A DNA stretch of 64,000 nt from Symbiodinium natans. Lineage: Eukaryota > Sar > Dinophyceae > Suessiales > Symbiodiniaceae. The stretch covers positions 773,817-837,816 of the forward strand of contig CAJNDS010000857.1 of the NCBI GenBank assembly GCA_905221605.1, written 5' to 3'. Below are positions 52,273 through 63,712 of this stretch, piece after piece. Made by a program: the position numbers and the translations under genes. The notes under the pieces were generated by a model that was given only the letters and a program-made list of their open reading frames with translations, ran no database searches and was not told the DNA's origin. The number at the start of each line of letters is the position of its first letter. Position 1 is the first letter of the stretch.

Positions 52273-54141
52273 AACCCGGACCTGGGGTTCGGGCTTGAGT
52301 TAACCCCAACCGACCCCTCACCTAAGCTTCCCTGATATCAGAAGCAGTAAAATTTCAGCGTCCATAAGCATTGTAGTTAAAATGGAGGGGGGCTGCGCCC
52401 CCCCAGCCCCCCCGCTTATTTAGGTTGCGCAAGCTTGCTTTAAAATCGTGCGATCCAAAAAAAAACTCACCCATTTAGAATAATTCTCTTCTCCTCTCTT
52501 CTTCTACAGCTTCGCAGGACAACAAGAAACAAGGGGGTGCGAACAACCTCAAGATCCCAAGGTCTTGGGTCTTGCCCAGAAGGAGCACCAGGGGTGATCC
52601 CCTTTCTCTTGAGGTGTTGCACGAAACTGATTACACTTAGAGAAAACGTGGATTGTGGTAATATCTTGGCTGAGTGCCGACTCTGGAAAGACCTCCAGAC
52701 TGTAGGCACTTCTATGTGGAGAACACCACTGCCATGGCAGGGAGCCATTGAGCACCTGTGCACTAACCTGGCCTTCAAGAGGGTCATCCTCGTCTGTGCT
52801 TGGCCTGCGGCGGCACAGCTGTTTTGCCGCTTGCTTGGCTGCAATTGGATCAAAGCAGTTTTACCATGGAGATTCTTGCGCTTTAGCACGCAAATGTAAT
52901 GTAAGCCCTCCCATCTCCTTACCGACGTACCTTGTGGGTTCGGGTTTGAAGGGACCTGATGCAGACTGATGCGCAGGCCAACGCAAAAGCTGTGTGGCCT
53001 TGTGTGCGATGTCTTGACTGGGGGCCTTTGGTCGCCACTTTAAACTCTGTGCTTTTAAGGGTTTGGCAACGTGCTGATGACGCTCACGGTGGAATCGGCA
53101 GCTGTAGCTACTCACGCAGTGAAGGCTTGGCCTTCCCTGGCCGTCTGATAAGACTTTGCTTGTGCGCGGACATCTATCCAGGTGGGCGCAGCTGCAAGCC
53201 AGGGTGAGCGGAGGACCTTTCGCTCGGGGCTGCTCCACTGGCTGACCACCATGGAGTGCTCTGGGCCGGTCTTGCCTTGATGGTTCTTGCTGTTAAGTCT
53301 CCACTGGCTGACCACCATGGGGCATACGCATGTCTTTCCTCTCCTTGGGGAGTCTGACCCGTAACATCCCTTTGCCACTGCGGGTCTGTTATCTGTCCTT
53401 GACGATGGGTACGGGATGCTGACTATCGAGTGATGACCTCGGTTCGATTCGAATGATGTTGCACCAGTAGCTACATGATGGTGGTTTTGAGAATCTGGCA
53501 GTGTCGCAATTTGCGATTCCCCGCATGCTCTGTGCTGTATGATTGCACCGGGACTTCAACGACGACTTCGAGTACTGAGTGCGTGGGGTTACCTAGTAGT
53601 TCAGCGCCTTTGCTTGCTTTGTTTCTTCTGTTTCTTTGGTTCTTGGGTGGTTGCGTGGTGTGTTTGGTGGTTTGAGCGCGCTGACTTCGTTTCACCTGTT
53701 ATGTCGAGCCCAACAAGACCGGCCTACTGCGCTACTGATGTAGTAAAGAGGCGTCAGTCCCCAAAAAAAAAAGACGTGGTACAACGATGAGAAGCTGGTG
53801 AAGCCAGTGCAGGAGATTGCCAAGGTGGAGCAGAAACCTTCGAAGCTGTTGGGGATCATCGATCTCCGTGGACATGGGTGGCAAGGCCCTGATCAACGAG
53901 ACAGCGGTAACTGAAGGTGTGCTGTACCTCGAGGTGCAGAAGGGCGGGTCACATTGCCGTGACAGCACGTGAATCACGTGTCGTCTCGTCCAGCGATGAG
54001 CAGCAGGGCAACCAGGGTTGGCGGTTGTTGGGTCTCAAGGCCGAAGGGTTTACGTAAGGCCATAGCACAGAAATGGAGCAACCGACCCGGCTGACGGGGG
54101 CAGAGGAGAGGAAGACTGGGCAGTCTTACTTGCGCAGAACA
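52273..54141. other. Non-coding region after the copia element
   Basis: No convincing gene. It includes a GC-rich hairpin-like run near 52385-52420 (ggggggctgcgcccccc), an AT-rich spot near 52450, and a repeated 20-mer (CCACTGGCTGACCACCATGG) at about 53239 and 53301. Open frames such as 52537-52899 have no recognisable features. Confidence 0.5.
53185..53287 (+). repeat. Imperfect inverted repeat, left arm
   Basis: This stretch, with its core CTCGGGGCTGCTCCACTGGC, is the near reverse complement of 54142-54262, about 85 percent by eye over its better 80 bases. The arms are about 0.9 kb apart. The matching open frames on opposite strands share words such as VSQWSSPER, so a repeat family with some coding past is possible. 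Confidence 0.65.
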
Positions 54142-54262
54142 CGATGAACAATCAAGGTAAGACCAGCCCAGAGTACTCCATGGAGGTCAGCCAGTGGAGC
54201 AGCCCCGAGCGAGAGGCTCTCCGCTCCATTAGGCTCACCGCAGCGCCCACCCAGAAGGGTGT
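54142..54262 (-). repeat. Imperfect inverted repeat, right arm
   Basis: Partner of 53185-53287 in opposite orientation. The plus-strand frame 54144-54662 begins here, but nothing in it is recognisable beyond the shared words. Confidence 0.65.
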
Positions 54263-54477
54263 CCCCGTCCCGACAAGTTGCATCAACCAGCTAGAAGGGA
54301 GGTCAATGCGCATCAGTAGCGACCGATTCCACTGGGGGAAACACCAGTCCTTGCACATAGCGGAGCAGTGGACCTCAGGGTTTCAATGTTGCACGAATCC
54401 TTTCTTCTGCAAGGCAAGAGGAGACGGCAGGGTCAACAACAAGGGCCGAGGGCTTAAGCGCCTTGAAGTTGTACACC

Positions 54478-56248
54478 TCACCACAGTCGCCGAGGCAGGT
54501 TGGGGTGCCATGGAAACTTCCTATGAGGCTGCCCCTCTCCCGAATCGAAGAAGACATCTTCGCAAAGGGGTGCTTCATAGCGAAGGCTGTCAGCAGCGAT
54601 TCCCGCTAGATGGTCAGCAACTTTGTTGCCAATGCGAGGGACATATGACCAGTGCACCTTAATGGAAGTGTGCGTAAGCTTTTGCCACATTGCATCAAGT
54701 TTTCGCACAAGGTCCTCCCTGTGGAGTCTCAAGGCTCCAGCGAAATGCTTAACAATGTTAATGCAGTCACCTTGAATGATAACTTCCTCAATTTGATTGC
54801 CAGGAGCAAGGAGTAATGCCTTGTCCAGCGTTGCGTCAGCGGCATATATTTTCGCAAACATAGAGTCTGGGCAAGGCTGAAGCGGGATGGCGATCGTGGT
54901 CCAGGTGACCAAACGATACCACCCACTCCACCAATACTTTCAAATTGGGCGACAAGGTGTGTATCTTTGACCGGTTTTAATTCCACAATAAGTGGCGTAC
55001 TAGCAGGGATTGGCCTCAACGCAGTTACTTTTAGGTGCAGGTTGCCGCAGTGACACATTTTGGGCCAAAGAGCGACGTTAGGAACACCTAGGGTCTGCTG
55101 ATACATGGGAGCAAGCAGGTAGTGCTGGGCATCTAAAGTCGCTAAGACATCTCCTATGTTGGCGTTCTTGGGAGAGATGGTAACACCTTGGGCACTTGCT
55201 TTGATTAAGGCAGAGAGAGGATGCTTAACCTCGATTGAAAGCCCACCGTCATTGCAACAGGGTTTGCAACGTTCCGTGTCAACCCACCATGCTGGTAACG
55301 TTTTGGGAAGCAGCATCCGCGGGATGGCATTCCAAAGGCGCGAAGCAAGCTTGGGTATATTATTGATGTGCTTTGCCCGTTGTGGTTTTTCGCACCATCC
55401 AGGGTGCCAGGTACATTGCTCTTCCATGACATACCTTCGAATAGTTGCAATCCATGCTAACAGGGTTGCACAGAATTTTTTGTCCACCTCACCCTCAATA
55501 TCGGCCTTGGGAAGGGCACTGTGGCAAAGGGAATCGAACGAGGCAGTGCTAGCGTACCCCAAAGTGACTAGAACAATGAAGAGTGGGGCTTTAGTGACTA
55601 CGCAGGCAGTAAGCCAATGTTCGGTCGTGTTTGCCCCCAAGCCACAAAGCAAGCAATGACTTTGGATAAAGGTACACTGGTGCTCATTTGGTATGGCGGC
55701 TCTCTAAGTAATAGTTCTAGTTGGGGCACCAGGTATTGCAGCACGTTGCAGAAGCGGTGCTTGGCTGACATCACAATGAGGCAGCATGCACCCGATGGTT
55801 TGGGCAAGGTCATCGGGGCAGCTTTGGTTGAGATGACAAAGTTTGCAGACCGGCCTTCTTCCGAACCCATTGTCATACCAGAGTTCCTTTCCCTTTTGGT
55901 CGCGTAGGCAAGTTCTACATTGCTCATCCCTAGAAGCAAATTGCCGAAACACAAAGTACGCGTCGGCTTCCTCGACAATTGCCCATCTTAGTGCGTAGCA
56001 ACGAGTGACATCGGAGGCCACGTTCCTTGGAGGGAGATTAAGAGCCAGAATGGCACATAGTTGACTCTCGTGTACATGGTTCGCAACTTTTTGTCGAAGG
56101 TATCCTTGCGCTTCCACACAAGCAGCGTTTCGCAGCACAGCTCTAAGTGCAATTTGCGCGTGCTTAAGCTTGCGACCGCCTTTGAAAGAGTGAACCCTTG
56201 GTGGGTCTTAGAGTGCTTGGCAGCGAGAGCGGCCCCTGCATGAGTCAA
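54478..56248 (-). pseudogene. Decayed LINE-like C terminus with RNase H (second family)
   Basis: Read on the minus strand in several broken frames. The 56138-55704 frame starts near LRNAACVEAQG and includes YDNGFGRRP; 55652-54729 has ANTTEHWLTACVVTKAP, a Cys-rich patch (CKPCCNDGG, CHCGNLHL) and LVAQFESIGGVGG, the start of RNase H; 54912-54478 carries GDCINIVKHF and VPRIGNKVADHLAG, its later motifs. The frames overlap out of register, so frameshifts separate them. This family differs from the array LINE. A second copy lies just to the right in the opposite direction. Confidence 0.7.
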
Positions 56249-56255
56249 GGCGTAC

Positions 56256-57159
56256 GTGATTCATTTAATGTTTGGCAGGCGCACGCAACACAAAGTCCAG
56301 GGATTCCTACTGGACCCTATATGCAACCAGGGCCTTGCCATGGAGAGAGCAGCTTCTGTAGTTTTCTTCTGTCTTGCCCTTGATCCGTTGATTTGGGCAT
56401 TGCACGATGTATCCTCCTTCATTAGGCTAACGGCGTACATGGACGACAACAGTGCCGCCTCCAAAGGCTTACACTGGGTCAAGCATGCGCAAAACACTTT
56501 TGAGCCAGCTCACAGTGCTGGTCTGCAAGTCTTGCGGCATCATTGCTTTCAAGCCGGCTTCACTGCAAAGGCTACCACAAGAGGTCAATGGAAGTGTATG
56601 TAAGTATGGGGCTGCTTGCATGGCGGCAGCTGATGTACCACCCAGCAATGCACTTACCACCGGAGGCCCCTTTTTGAAACATGCTTTAAGCCTCCTCTTA
56701 GAAGATGATACGAGAAGTCTTACACAAGCTGTCATGATGTCACTTGCAAGGCTTGACACGCGTCATGTGTTACTTCTTGTCAGCGGGAGTACCTGCTACG
56801 TACTAGCTAAAGACATGCTACAGTGCATGACTGCGCAAGAGCAAACTTTTCAAGTCCTACTCGCCTGCATTATGACTTCGCCTTGCCATTGTAAGTGCAA
56901 AACCTCTATTTTGACCAATAAGCCCTTTAGGACAGCGGACATATTGCTTCTGGATGACACACTCTGGGGGCCCAAGATAATTGCCAAGACTGCAACTATG
57001 CTCGGCTTCATCCTTAGAGGCCGCATTGCCAAATATGAATGGGAGGCAAACTCGCCAATTGAAGATACCGCTTGGGTCGGATCCAAGAAAATCTCTGATG
57101 TGACCCTCCGTGCGTTAATACTTGACAAAGCCTTGGGCAACATGCTGCGGAGAAATAAG

Positions 57160-57236
<77 letters not shown>

Positions 57237-59056
57237 GGCATCCATGCCTGCCAGAATCACTTTCCACACGGCCTTTATTGCCTCCTGTCCACTGTTCTGC
57301 AACTCGCTTTATGCTTTTGCCAGGAAACACATGCTAAAAGCCTTAGCAATTGCAAGCTCGACCATTTTGAGACGACCTTGGATACAAGCCAAGCATCTTG
57401 CGGGGGTGCTTGATTTTATCAAAGCACCCAGAGCAATGGACCCCGAAATAAGCGCAACTCTGTCCAAAGTCGGTCTCCTTCTGCGTTGGAGAGGGAAATG
57501 GGCCTTGAACATCATTCTGCATGATCTTGAAACCGCACAGGTGGAAAATCTCCCTTTCTACAACTCGCTGCTTGCGCAGGCGAAACACTCCATCCAGAGA
57601 GCAGTTTCCTTGGGGGATGCGCCCATTGTTGAGCATTTCAAAAGCAAGTGTCAAGAGGCCCTTACAACTAATGCAAGGGATACAAGGGATGTGACCCCAC
57701 AACCCACCGGCCGTAAGCTTAAACAAGCTCAAAACGCACTTAGAGCTGTCCTGCGGAACGCTGCATGCGTCGAGGCACAAAAGTATCTCAAACAAAAGGT
57801 TGCCAACTTGTTTCACGAAAGTGAGCTCTGTGCCGTCTTGCTTGCTCTAAATCTCCCGCCAAAAAATGTAGCCTCCGATGTCACCCGCTGCTATGCTCTA
57901 AGATGGGCCATTGCTGAGGAAGCGGATGCTTACTTCATTTACAGACAGTATGCAACGAGGGATGAACAATGCAGAGTGTGCCAACAAAACCGTAAAGGAA
58001 AAGCACTTCACTACGACAATGGGTTTGGGCGCAAACCATCAAGGATGCCCCGATGACATTGCCCAAACCATCGGTGGTATGCTGCCATGTTGTGAAGTTA
58101 CCAACGCTCCTCTGCTTCAGGCACCTCTTGCGATTGATAGTCCACTTAGGACTATTCTCTATAGAGCAGCGCAACCGCACGAGCATCAAAGCAGATATAT
58201 TCAAAGCGCTTGCTTTGTGGTATAGGGCCAACACAACGGAGCATTGGCTTACTGCCTGCGTAGTCACCAAAGCTCCCCTTTTGGTAGTTTTAGTAACTTT
58301 AGGGTATGCCAGCACCGCACCCATTTTGTCTCTCTGCCACACTGCGTTAAGTGAGGCTGACAAGAATGGCGAGGTTGATAAGAAGTTCTGTGCGGTTTTG
58401 CTTGCGTGGATTGCCACCATACGCAGGTATGTAATGGAGGAGCAGTGCGCTTGGCATCCGGGATGGAGCGCACTACCGCAAAGAAACAAGCACGTGAGTT
58501 ATATCCCCAAGCTTGCCTCACGCCTCTGGAATACGATCCCGCGCATGCTCCTTCCTAAAACGTTACCTGTATGGTGGATTGACACAGAACGCTGCAAGCC
58601 GTGCTGCTACGACGGAGGCCCTCAAATAGAAGTTCGACATCCCTTATCCACTTTGATCAAGGCAAGTGCACAGGGCGTCACAACGCCTCCCAAACATGTA
58701 AACTCGGGGGATGTCATCGCTACCCTTGACTATCTGTTGGCGCCCATGTACCAGCAAACAGCTGGTACGCCAAATGTGATATTATGTCCAAAAATGTGTC
58801 ATTGCGGCGGCTTACACTTGCGAGTTACAGCTGTGCGGCCTATCCCGGCTCACCACTGATTGTTGAGTTAAAGCCGGTGAAAGATACACACTTGGTTGCA
58901 CAATTCGATGGTAGCTGTCATGTTCGCCCTTGGTGCTTGGAGCTAGTTTCCCGACAAAAACAGGGGTCCGCGCAGGTCCGCGCGGGATTTGTGGTGTTTT
59001 TGCCCAGCAGCGAAGACTTTGTAAACTTTTGTAATTCCCAAAAGCCTGGAAACTAA
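56256..59056 (+). pseudogene. Decayed LINE-like RT and C terminus (second family)
   Basis: Several plus-strand frames together match one protein. 56256-56603 has FFCLALDPLIWAL and AYMDDN, reverse transcriptase motifs B and C. 56452-58056 (534 aa) covers the middle, including a CT microsatellite read as Ser-Leu repeats and ending with LRNAACVEAQKYL and YDNGFGRKP. 58053-58859 has ANTTEHWLTACVVTKAP and CHCGGLHL. 58784-59056 begins the RNase H domain (LVAQFDGS), then breaks off. At least three frameshifts separate the pieces. The element lacks everything before motif B and most of RNase H. It lies head to head with the copy at 54478-56248. Confidence 0.75.
57164..57234 (+). repeat. CT microsatellite
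   Basis: An uninterrupted run of about 35 CT units inside the second-family LINE pseudogene. It does not break the local frame, and the aligned copy at 54478-56248 does not reach this point. Confidence 0.95.
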
Positions 59057-59126
59057 ATATAATACATGAAAGCATCGCGTCCGGGGTTGAAGCATCTTGA
59101 GTCTTCTTTGCTGTTGGGGCTACAGT

Positions 59127-59600
59127 GGGCTTATTGGAATCTTTTACGGTGAAGACTGCAGTCTTTTTGGAGTCTCTTCGAAGTCCGCCTACCACTTCTA
59201 CTGCTGCAAACTGCTGTTTCTGCTACTACTGCTTCTACTTCGAGCAAGATTGCGACATTGTTGAGTTATTGTTGGCTCATGTTTTGTCATTCTTTAGCCA
59301 TTCTTGAATTAAACAAAATTCTTTTTGTGTCTTTTTGAACAAATTTGCATTTTTTTATTCTGCAGCAAACGAGTTTTTTGTGCATTGTAGTGACGTTGTA
59401 GTGACGTTGTAGTGACGTTGTAGTGATGTTGTAGTGACGTTGTAGTGACGTTGTAGTGACGTTGTAGTGACGTTGTAGTGACGTTGTAGTGACGTTGTAG
59501 TGACGTTGTAGTGACGTTGTAGTGACGTTGTAGTGACGTTGCTACAAAAGAGGCGGTCGTGACATTTTAGTGGCTTTTGGAATAAGTTACCATAAATCAA
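59127..59600 (+). repeat. Dispersed repeat, copy 1
   Basis: This begins near ttggaatcttttacgg and ends at taagttaccataaa, with an 11-bp minisatellite in its middle. A second copy begins near 60032 and ends near 60658, sharing both end sequences but carrying a different 11-bp array. No gene is seen. Confidence 0.65.
59387..59540 (+). repeat. 11-bp minisatellite, 14 copies
   Basis: GTAGTGACGTT is repeated exactly 14 times (154 bases) with one variant copy (GTAGTGATGTT). It lies within the dispersed repeat 59127-59600. Confidence 0.95.
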
Positions 59601-59654
59601 ACCGAGCGAGCCGCGGAATCATAGTGGCGACCCAGTGGCGACCCTGTGGCGACC

Positions 59655-59935
59655 TTGTGGCTGCCACTGCTGCTCTGCCACTCCGCCCTGCCACTGCCTG
59701 CTCTCTGCCACTGCTGCTGCTCTGCCACCCCCGCCCTGCTGCCCTGCCACAGCTGTCCACTGCTGCCCTGCCAGCCTGCCCACTCTGCACTACTGCCCTG
59801 CCACTGCTGCCCTAGCACTGCTGCCCTGCCACTGCTGCTCTCTGCCACTGCTGCTGCTCTGCACTCCCGCCTGGCCACTCCGCCCCACTGCCCTGTCTGT
59901 TCTGCCACCGTCCTGCTGATCAGCATTGTTGCAGC
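59655..59935 (+). repeat. CTGCC-rich low-complexity region
   Basis: Irregular repeats of CTGCCACTGCTG and CTGCCCTGCC fill this stretch, preceded by three GTGGCGACC words. Strand asymmetry is strong (C- and T-rich). Open frames across it are composition artefacts. Confidence 0.8.
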
Positions 59936-60273
59936 GTCACGAAGAACAGTGGCGAATCGTAAAAGCGCTGCAAACTGCAGTATAATGCACAAGCAGCAGT
60001 CGCTGCAGAGACTCGGTGAGAGACTCAGTCTTTATGGAATCTTTTACGGTGAAGACTGCAGTCTTTTTGGAGTCTCTTCGAAGTCTGCCTACTACTTCTA
60101 CTGCTGCTGCTGCTGTTGCTGCTACTGCTCAACTTCTGCTTCGAGCAAAGATTGCAACATGATTGAGTCATTATTGCGACATTATTGAGTCATTATTGAA
60201 TCATTGTTGGCTCATATTTGACTCATTATTGAAACAAACGAAATTCTTTTTCGCTCCATGTTGACAACACCTT

Positions 60274-60361
60274 GCGGTCACAACGCGGTCACAACGCGGT
60301 CACAACGCGGTCACAACGCGGTCACAACGCGGTCACAACGCAGTCACAACGCGGTCACAAC
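60274..60361 (+). repeat. 11-bp minisatellite, 8 copies
   Basis: GCGGTCACAAC is repeated exactly eight times, with one variant (GCAGTCACAAC). Its reverse complement shares GTGAC with the 59387 array. Confidence 0.95.
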
Positions 60362-60500
60362 ACAACAAGACTTTCCAGAAGTGTCTCAAAAAGTGATACA
60401 CTTCCAATTTCTGGGTAGGGCCATTGTTGAGTCATTGTTGGCTCATATTTGACTCATTATTGAAACAAACGAAATTCTTTTCGCTTCATTTTAACATCTT

Positions 60501-60555
60501 GCGGTCACAACGCGGTCACAACGCGGTCACAACGCGGTCACAACGCGGTCACAAC
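60501..60555 (+). repeat. 11-bp minisatellite, 5 copies
   Basis: The same 11-mer GCGGTCACAAC is repeated five times, following the second copy of the 70-base block. Confidence 0.95.
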
Positions 60556-60658
60556 GCTGCTAAAAGGGGTTGTAGTGACGTTGTAGTGACATTGTAGTGA
60601 CCATGCAGCAAAACAGGCTGTAGTGACATTGTAGTGGCTTTTGGAATAAGTTACCATA

Positions 60659-62214
60659 AGCCCCCCCTATATTATATATTGTGATTACACCAACTCTGGC
60701 AAACCGTGGGATGTCTTCGACCATTTTCATGTGCAGAAAGCTGTGGCGAGGACATGTGAGCATGTGAACCTAGTAGCATGTGCTTAGCAGCAGCATGAAG
60801 CAGTTTTTGCATGTTTTCTTTGCACTACGATGATTTTGCGACACGTTTGAGAGTTTTGTACTGTGTACAAGTAGCAGCAAATGCACAAGTGCATTTGCAA
60901 GCGTGGAAGCAGTGCTGCAGCTTGAGGAAGCTGTTTTTGGCATGTGCTTAGGAAAGTCAGGCGCTTGCCGACTAACTTTTAACTTTGGCTCAAGACGAGC
61001 GGAAGAAGAGAAAGAACACGAGAGGCACGCAGCTTACCTGTCTTCTCTGCTGAGTGTGCCAAAAGCGACAGTCACGGCAGTCTGCTTGTCTGTGTTTTTA
61101 GGTTAAGAAGTTTTACAGATTGGGAATCATTGTTCGCGAAGCGACAAACTTGTCTTTTTGTTTTCATAGCAGCCACCTAAGCTGAGCAATGATTTCCAAC
61201 TTTTTCCAACTTTGATTTTGAACTTCGACTTCCGTTTCTCTGTATGTGCTTGAAGCCTTGATGTACGCAGACATGGACAATGCTAGTGGTGAGCTATGCT
61301 AAAGTTTTTCACCCGCCTTCCCACCCTCGGAGTTTTTCTTTACCGACTTGGGGGGGTTAGACGTGTTGGAGCAGATCGGTAACACCTAAACAGCCAGTGC
61401 GCATCTCAACGCATACATTCTGGGTGCTCCAACCGAAGACCTTCGAATGAACTCTTACTCATCGAACGCCTTGCTTTTGATTGACCCCTGACCGTGGACC
61501 AAAAGAGGAAACGTTTCTGCTTGCAGACTTTTCTTTCTTTTAAAAAATGTGATACGCCACCCAGGGTGGCGGCATTCTCACTTCGCGATTTTGAAGCTTT
61601 TGTTGATTCTGCTTCTTTAACTGATGCACTTTTTGATGGCATCTTGTTTCGAGCTATAGACTCATCGAAGTGCGCAGAATTTTTGAAAACCCCACCCACC
61701 CACCCTGGGAAGGGGGGAAGGTCCGGACGTGCGGACTTGAGCTGGCGACATTTGAGCAGCGGTTTTTTTTTTTTTTTACGGCTCTTGAGAGATACTGATA
61801 TGCAGAAATAACTCCGGGAACCGGGGCGCGAAAGTGCACGGGACTGTGGCCGCGCGGAAGCACGCGGAAGGGTTGCGGAAGCACATCTCCGCGGAAAAGA
61901 CAGGATAGAAACAGTTATGGTTAAAGTGTTTGTTACATTCCTGGAGGCTAGCGGGCGCGTTGTTTTGTGTGGATTTCGGATGTCTGGTTCAGAGTGGGTT
62001 ATACAGAATTTCCGTGGTGTTTTCTGGGAAGTTTGAGGTTGCAGCCTTTCGTACGAAAGCAGTGGACCCAGTTCAGAACAAGGCTTGTCTAGAGACCCCA
62101 AGCTTCCTACACAAAGATTTAAAAAGCCCTAAACCCATGTAAACTGTCAACCCAAAAGCAAACAAGTCGGATTCTCAGGCTTGAGCGTCCCAAAACCAGG
62201 CTTCGAGGTCTTCT
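60659..62214. other. Non-coding region with a spliced-leader-like word
   Basis: No gene is supported. At 60984-60994 there is TTTGGCTCAAG preceded by AAC, much as in the copia LTR, and about 60780-61110 has LTR-like composition, so a solo LTR of a related element is possible. A T-run lies near 61763, and a 39-bp word at 61716-61754 recurs at 62684-62722. Confidence 0.4.
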
Positions 62215-62300
62215 TTCCGTGAAGTTTGACGCGAACTCGGCGGAAGCGCCGCGGAAGCTCTGCGGAAGCTCCGCGGAAGCTCCGTGGAAGCTCCGCGGAA
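62215..62300 (+). repeat. CCGCGGAAG-type degenerate repeat
   Basis: Five or six tandem copies of an 11-12 bp unit around GCGGAAGCTC. The same CGCGGAAG core recurs at about 61850-61895 and 62518-62585. Confidence 0.8.
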
Positions 62301-62629
62301 GCCCGCATGCCCATCTGAACACCATGTAGACTCTGGCCACCGACCATGAATGCCTCTAAGGCGGGCGCTGCAAAACAGGTTGCGAAATCACGCACGGCCT
62401 TCTCAATCCACAACTTTCCAAGAAGTCCGCGCGTCAACCGAACCATCCGACACGTCTCCGAGTTTATATTTGCAGACTTACTCGCGGAAGCAAGTTTCCC
62501 AAAATGCGCGAAATCAGTCCGCGGAAGCGTCCGCGGAAGCAAAGGAAGCGGACGAGAGGACCGCGGAAGGGTTCCGCGGAAGGGTTCGTTATTTTCTAGA
62601 AAATCTTCTAGGAATAACAACCACGGCTC

Positions 62630-62767
62630 ATTTGTGAATGTCCGTGCCAGTGTGTGCTCCCGAATGTTCGTGTGTACCCCTATGGAAGGTCGGGACGTGC
62701 GGACTTGAGCTGGCGACATTTGTGAATGTCCGTGCCAGTGTCTGCTCCCGAATGTTCGTATGTACCC
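62630..62767 (+). repeat. Two direct copies of a 50-bp word
   Basis: ATTTGTGAATGTCCGTGCC-type sequence occurs at 62630-62679 and 62718-62767 (period 88) with two substitutions. The 39-bp word between them (62684-62722) is the one also found at 61716-61754, so parts of this unit are dispersed. Confidence 0.85.
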
Positions 62768-63454
62768 GTGATCGCGTGTTTGCAAAAAGAGGGAATTGAA
62801 TGGGCGAGTGAAGCATTGAATATCAGGCATCAAGATTTATCTCTTCAGACACACATCCTTATTTGTTGGAATTACAATTTGTATAAGTGAGAATGTCACA
62901 TATTTTGAAAGAAGGGAGCATCCTCGTACAGAGTTTTGTGTGATCATGGGTTCTTGTCGCACTCTTAAAAAGGGATCTGGCGCGGGCGTCCTTTTAAGGT
63001 AGGTTGCTTCAGAAAGGGACGAAAAAGGACGTCCTGTTTATAGTACTCAATTGTGAAAACTTAAAGACGGTTAGGTTCCTTTGTTTCAGCTCACTGGACA
63101 ACTTAGAGCACACCACGAAGCATGGGACTTGAAAGCTTTTACCTGAGTGTTAAGGGGAGCCCGTGTGGCGTGCTGTTTGTGGCCAGAGACCCTCCCAGCC
63201 ACTTGTTAGCTCCCCCGAATCGGCAAGCAGAGGCAGGAATTATGTAAGCCCTAAGCCCTAAACCCTGGGAACCCTGAACCGGCCCCAACCTTTGTCAGAT
63301 TGAGCTGTGGTCGGTCTGGGCTTCGGGGTCAAGGGTTTGCATACCCCTTCAGGCCCTAGAACCTGAAGCCCTGCACAACCCCTAAACTAAACCTTAAACC
63401 GGGCGGTGCATATTCTGATTTGATAGGAAAAACGGCTGCAAGCGGATGATCGCA
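62768..63454. other. Non-coding region
   Basis: No gene seen. A few ccctaaaccc words (near 63250 and 63380) mark the start of telomere-like sequence on the other strand. Confidence 0.5.
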
Positions 63455-63560
63455 TTTAGGGTTTAGGGATTCGGGTTTAGGGTTTCGGGTTTTGGGTTTT
63501 GGGCTTAGGGTTTAGGGTTTAGGGTTTAGGGTTCGGGTTTCGGGTTTCGGGTTTGGTGTC
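63455..63560 (+). repeat. Telomere-type repeat, degenerate
   Basis: Runs of TTTAGGG mixed with TTTCGGG and TTTTGGG variants. TTTAGGG is the telomere unit of dinoflagellates and plants. Both the variants and the position, with 440 more bases beyond it, indicate an interstitial relic rather than a chromosome end. Confidence 0.85.
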
Positions 63561-63649
63561 ACATCGCCTGATCAGCACAGGTTTTTTGTCGGCTCCGTTT
63601 GATGGGTGAGACGCCGATTGCTCAACTTCGACAATTCGCCAAAGGAGGT

Positions 63650-63712
63650 TCAGGGTTTAGAGTTTAGGGTGTACCGAATTTAGGGTTTAGGGTTTAGGGT
63701 TTAGAGTTTGGC
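63650..63712 (+). repeat. Telomere-type repeat, second block
   Basis: Another short run of TTTAGGG and TTTAGAG units. The rest of the window (63713-64000) shows scattered single copies and no gene. Confidence 0.8.

Larger units (their letters stand above)
60032..60658 (+). repeat. Dispersed repeat, copy 2
   Basis: Related to 59127-59600 at both ends. Inside it, a block of about 70 bases containing GTTGGCTCATATTTGACTC occurs twice (60187-60256 and 60422-60490), each followed by an array of the 11-mer GCGGTCACAAC. Confidence 0.65.

Noticed and set aside
936-52277. Target-site duplication of the copia element
   Set aside because: ctgac and aaacc do not match, and no shifted 4-6 bp match is visible at the LTR edges.
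52537-52899. 120-aa frame right of the copia element
   Set aside because: No recognisable motif, no second copy, opposite strand equally open. Not supported as a gene.
59655-60188. Open frames in the CTGCC-rich region
   Set aside because: Open only because the sequence is low-complexity; products are Cys/Leu/Ala/His repeats in several frames.
59387-60555. CRISPR-like regularly spaced repeats
   Set aside because: The 11-mers are directly adjacent with no unique spacers, in a eukaryotic context.
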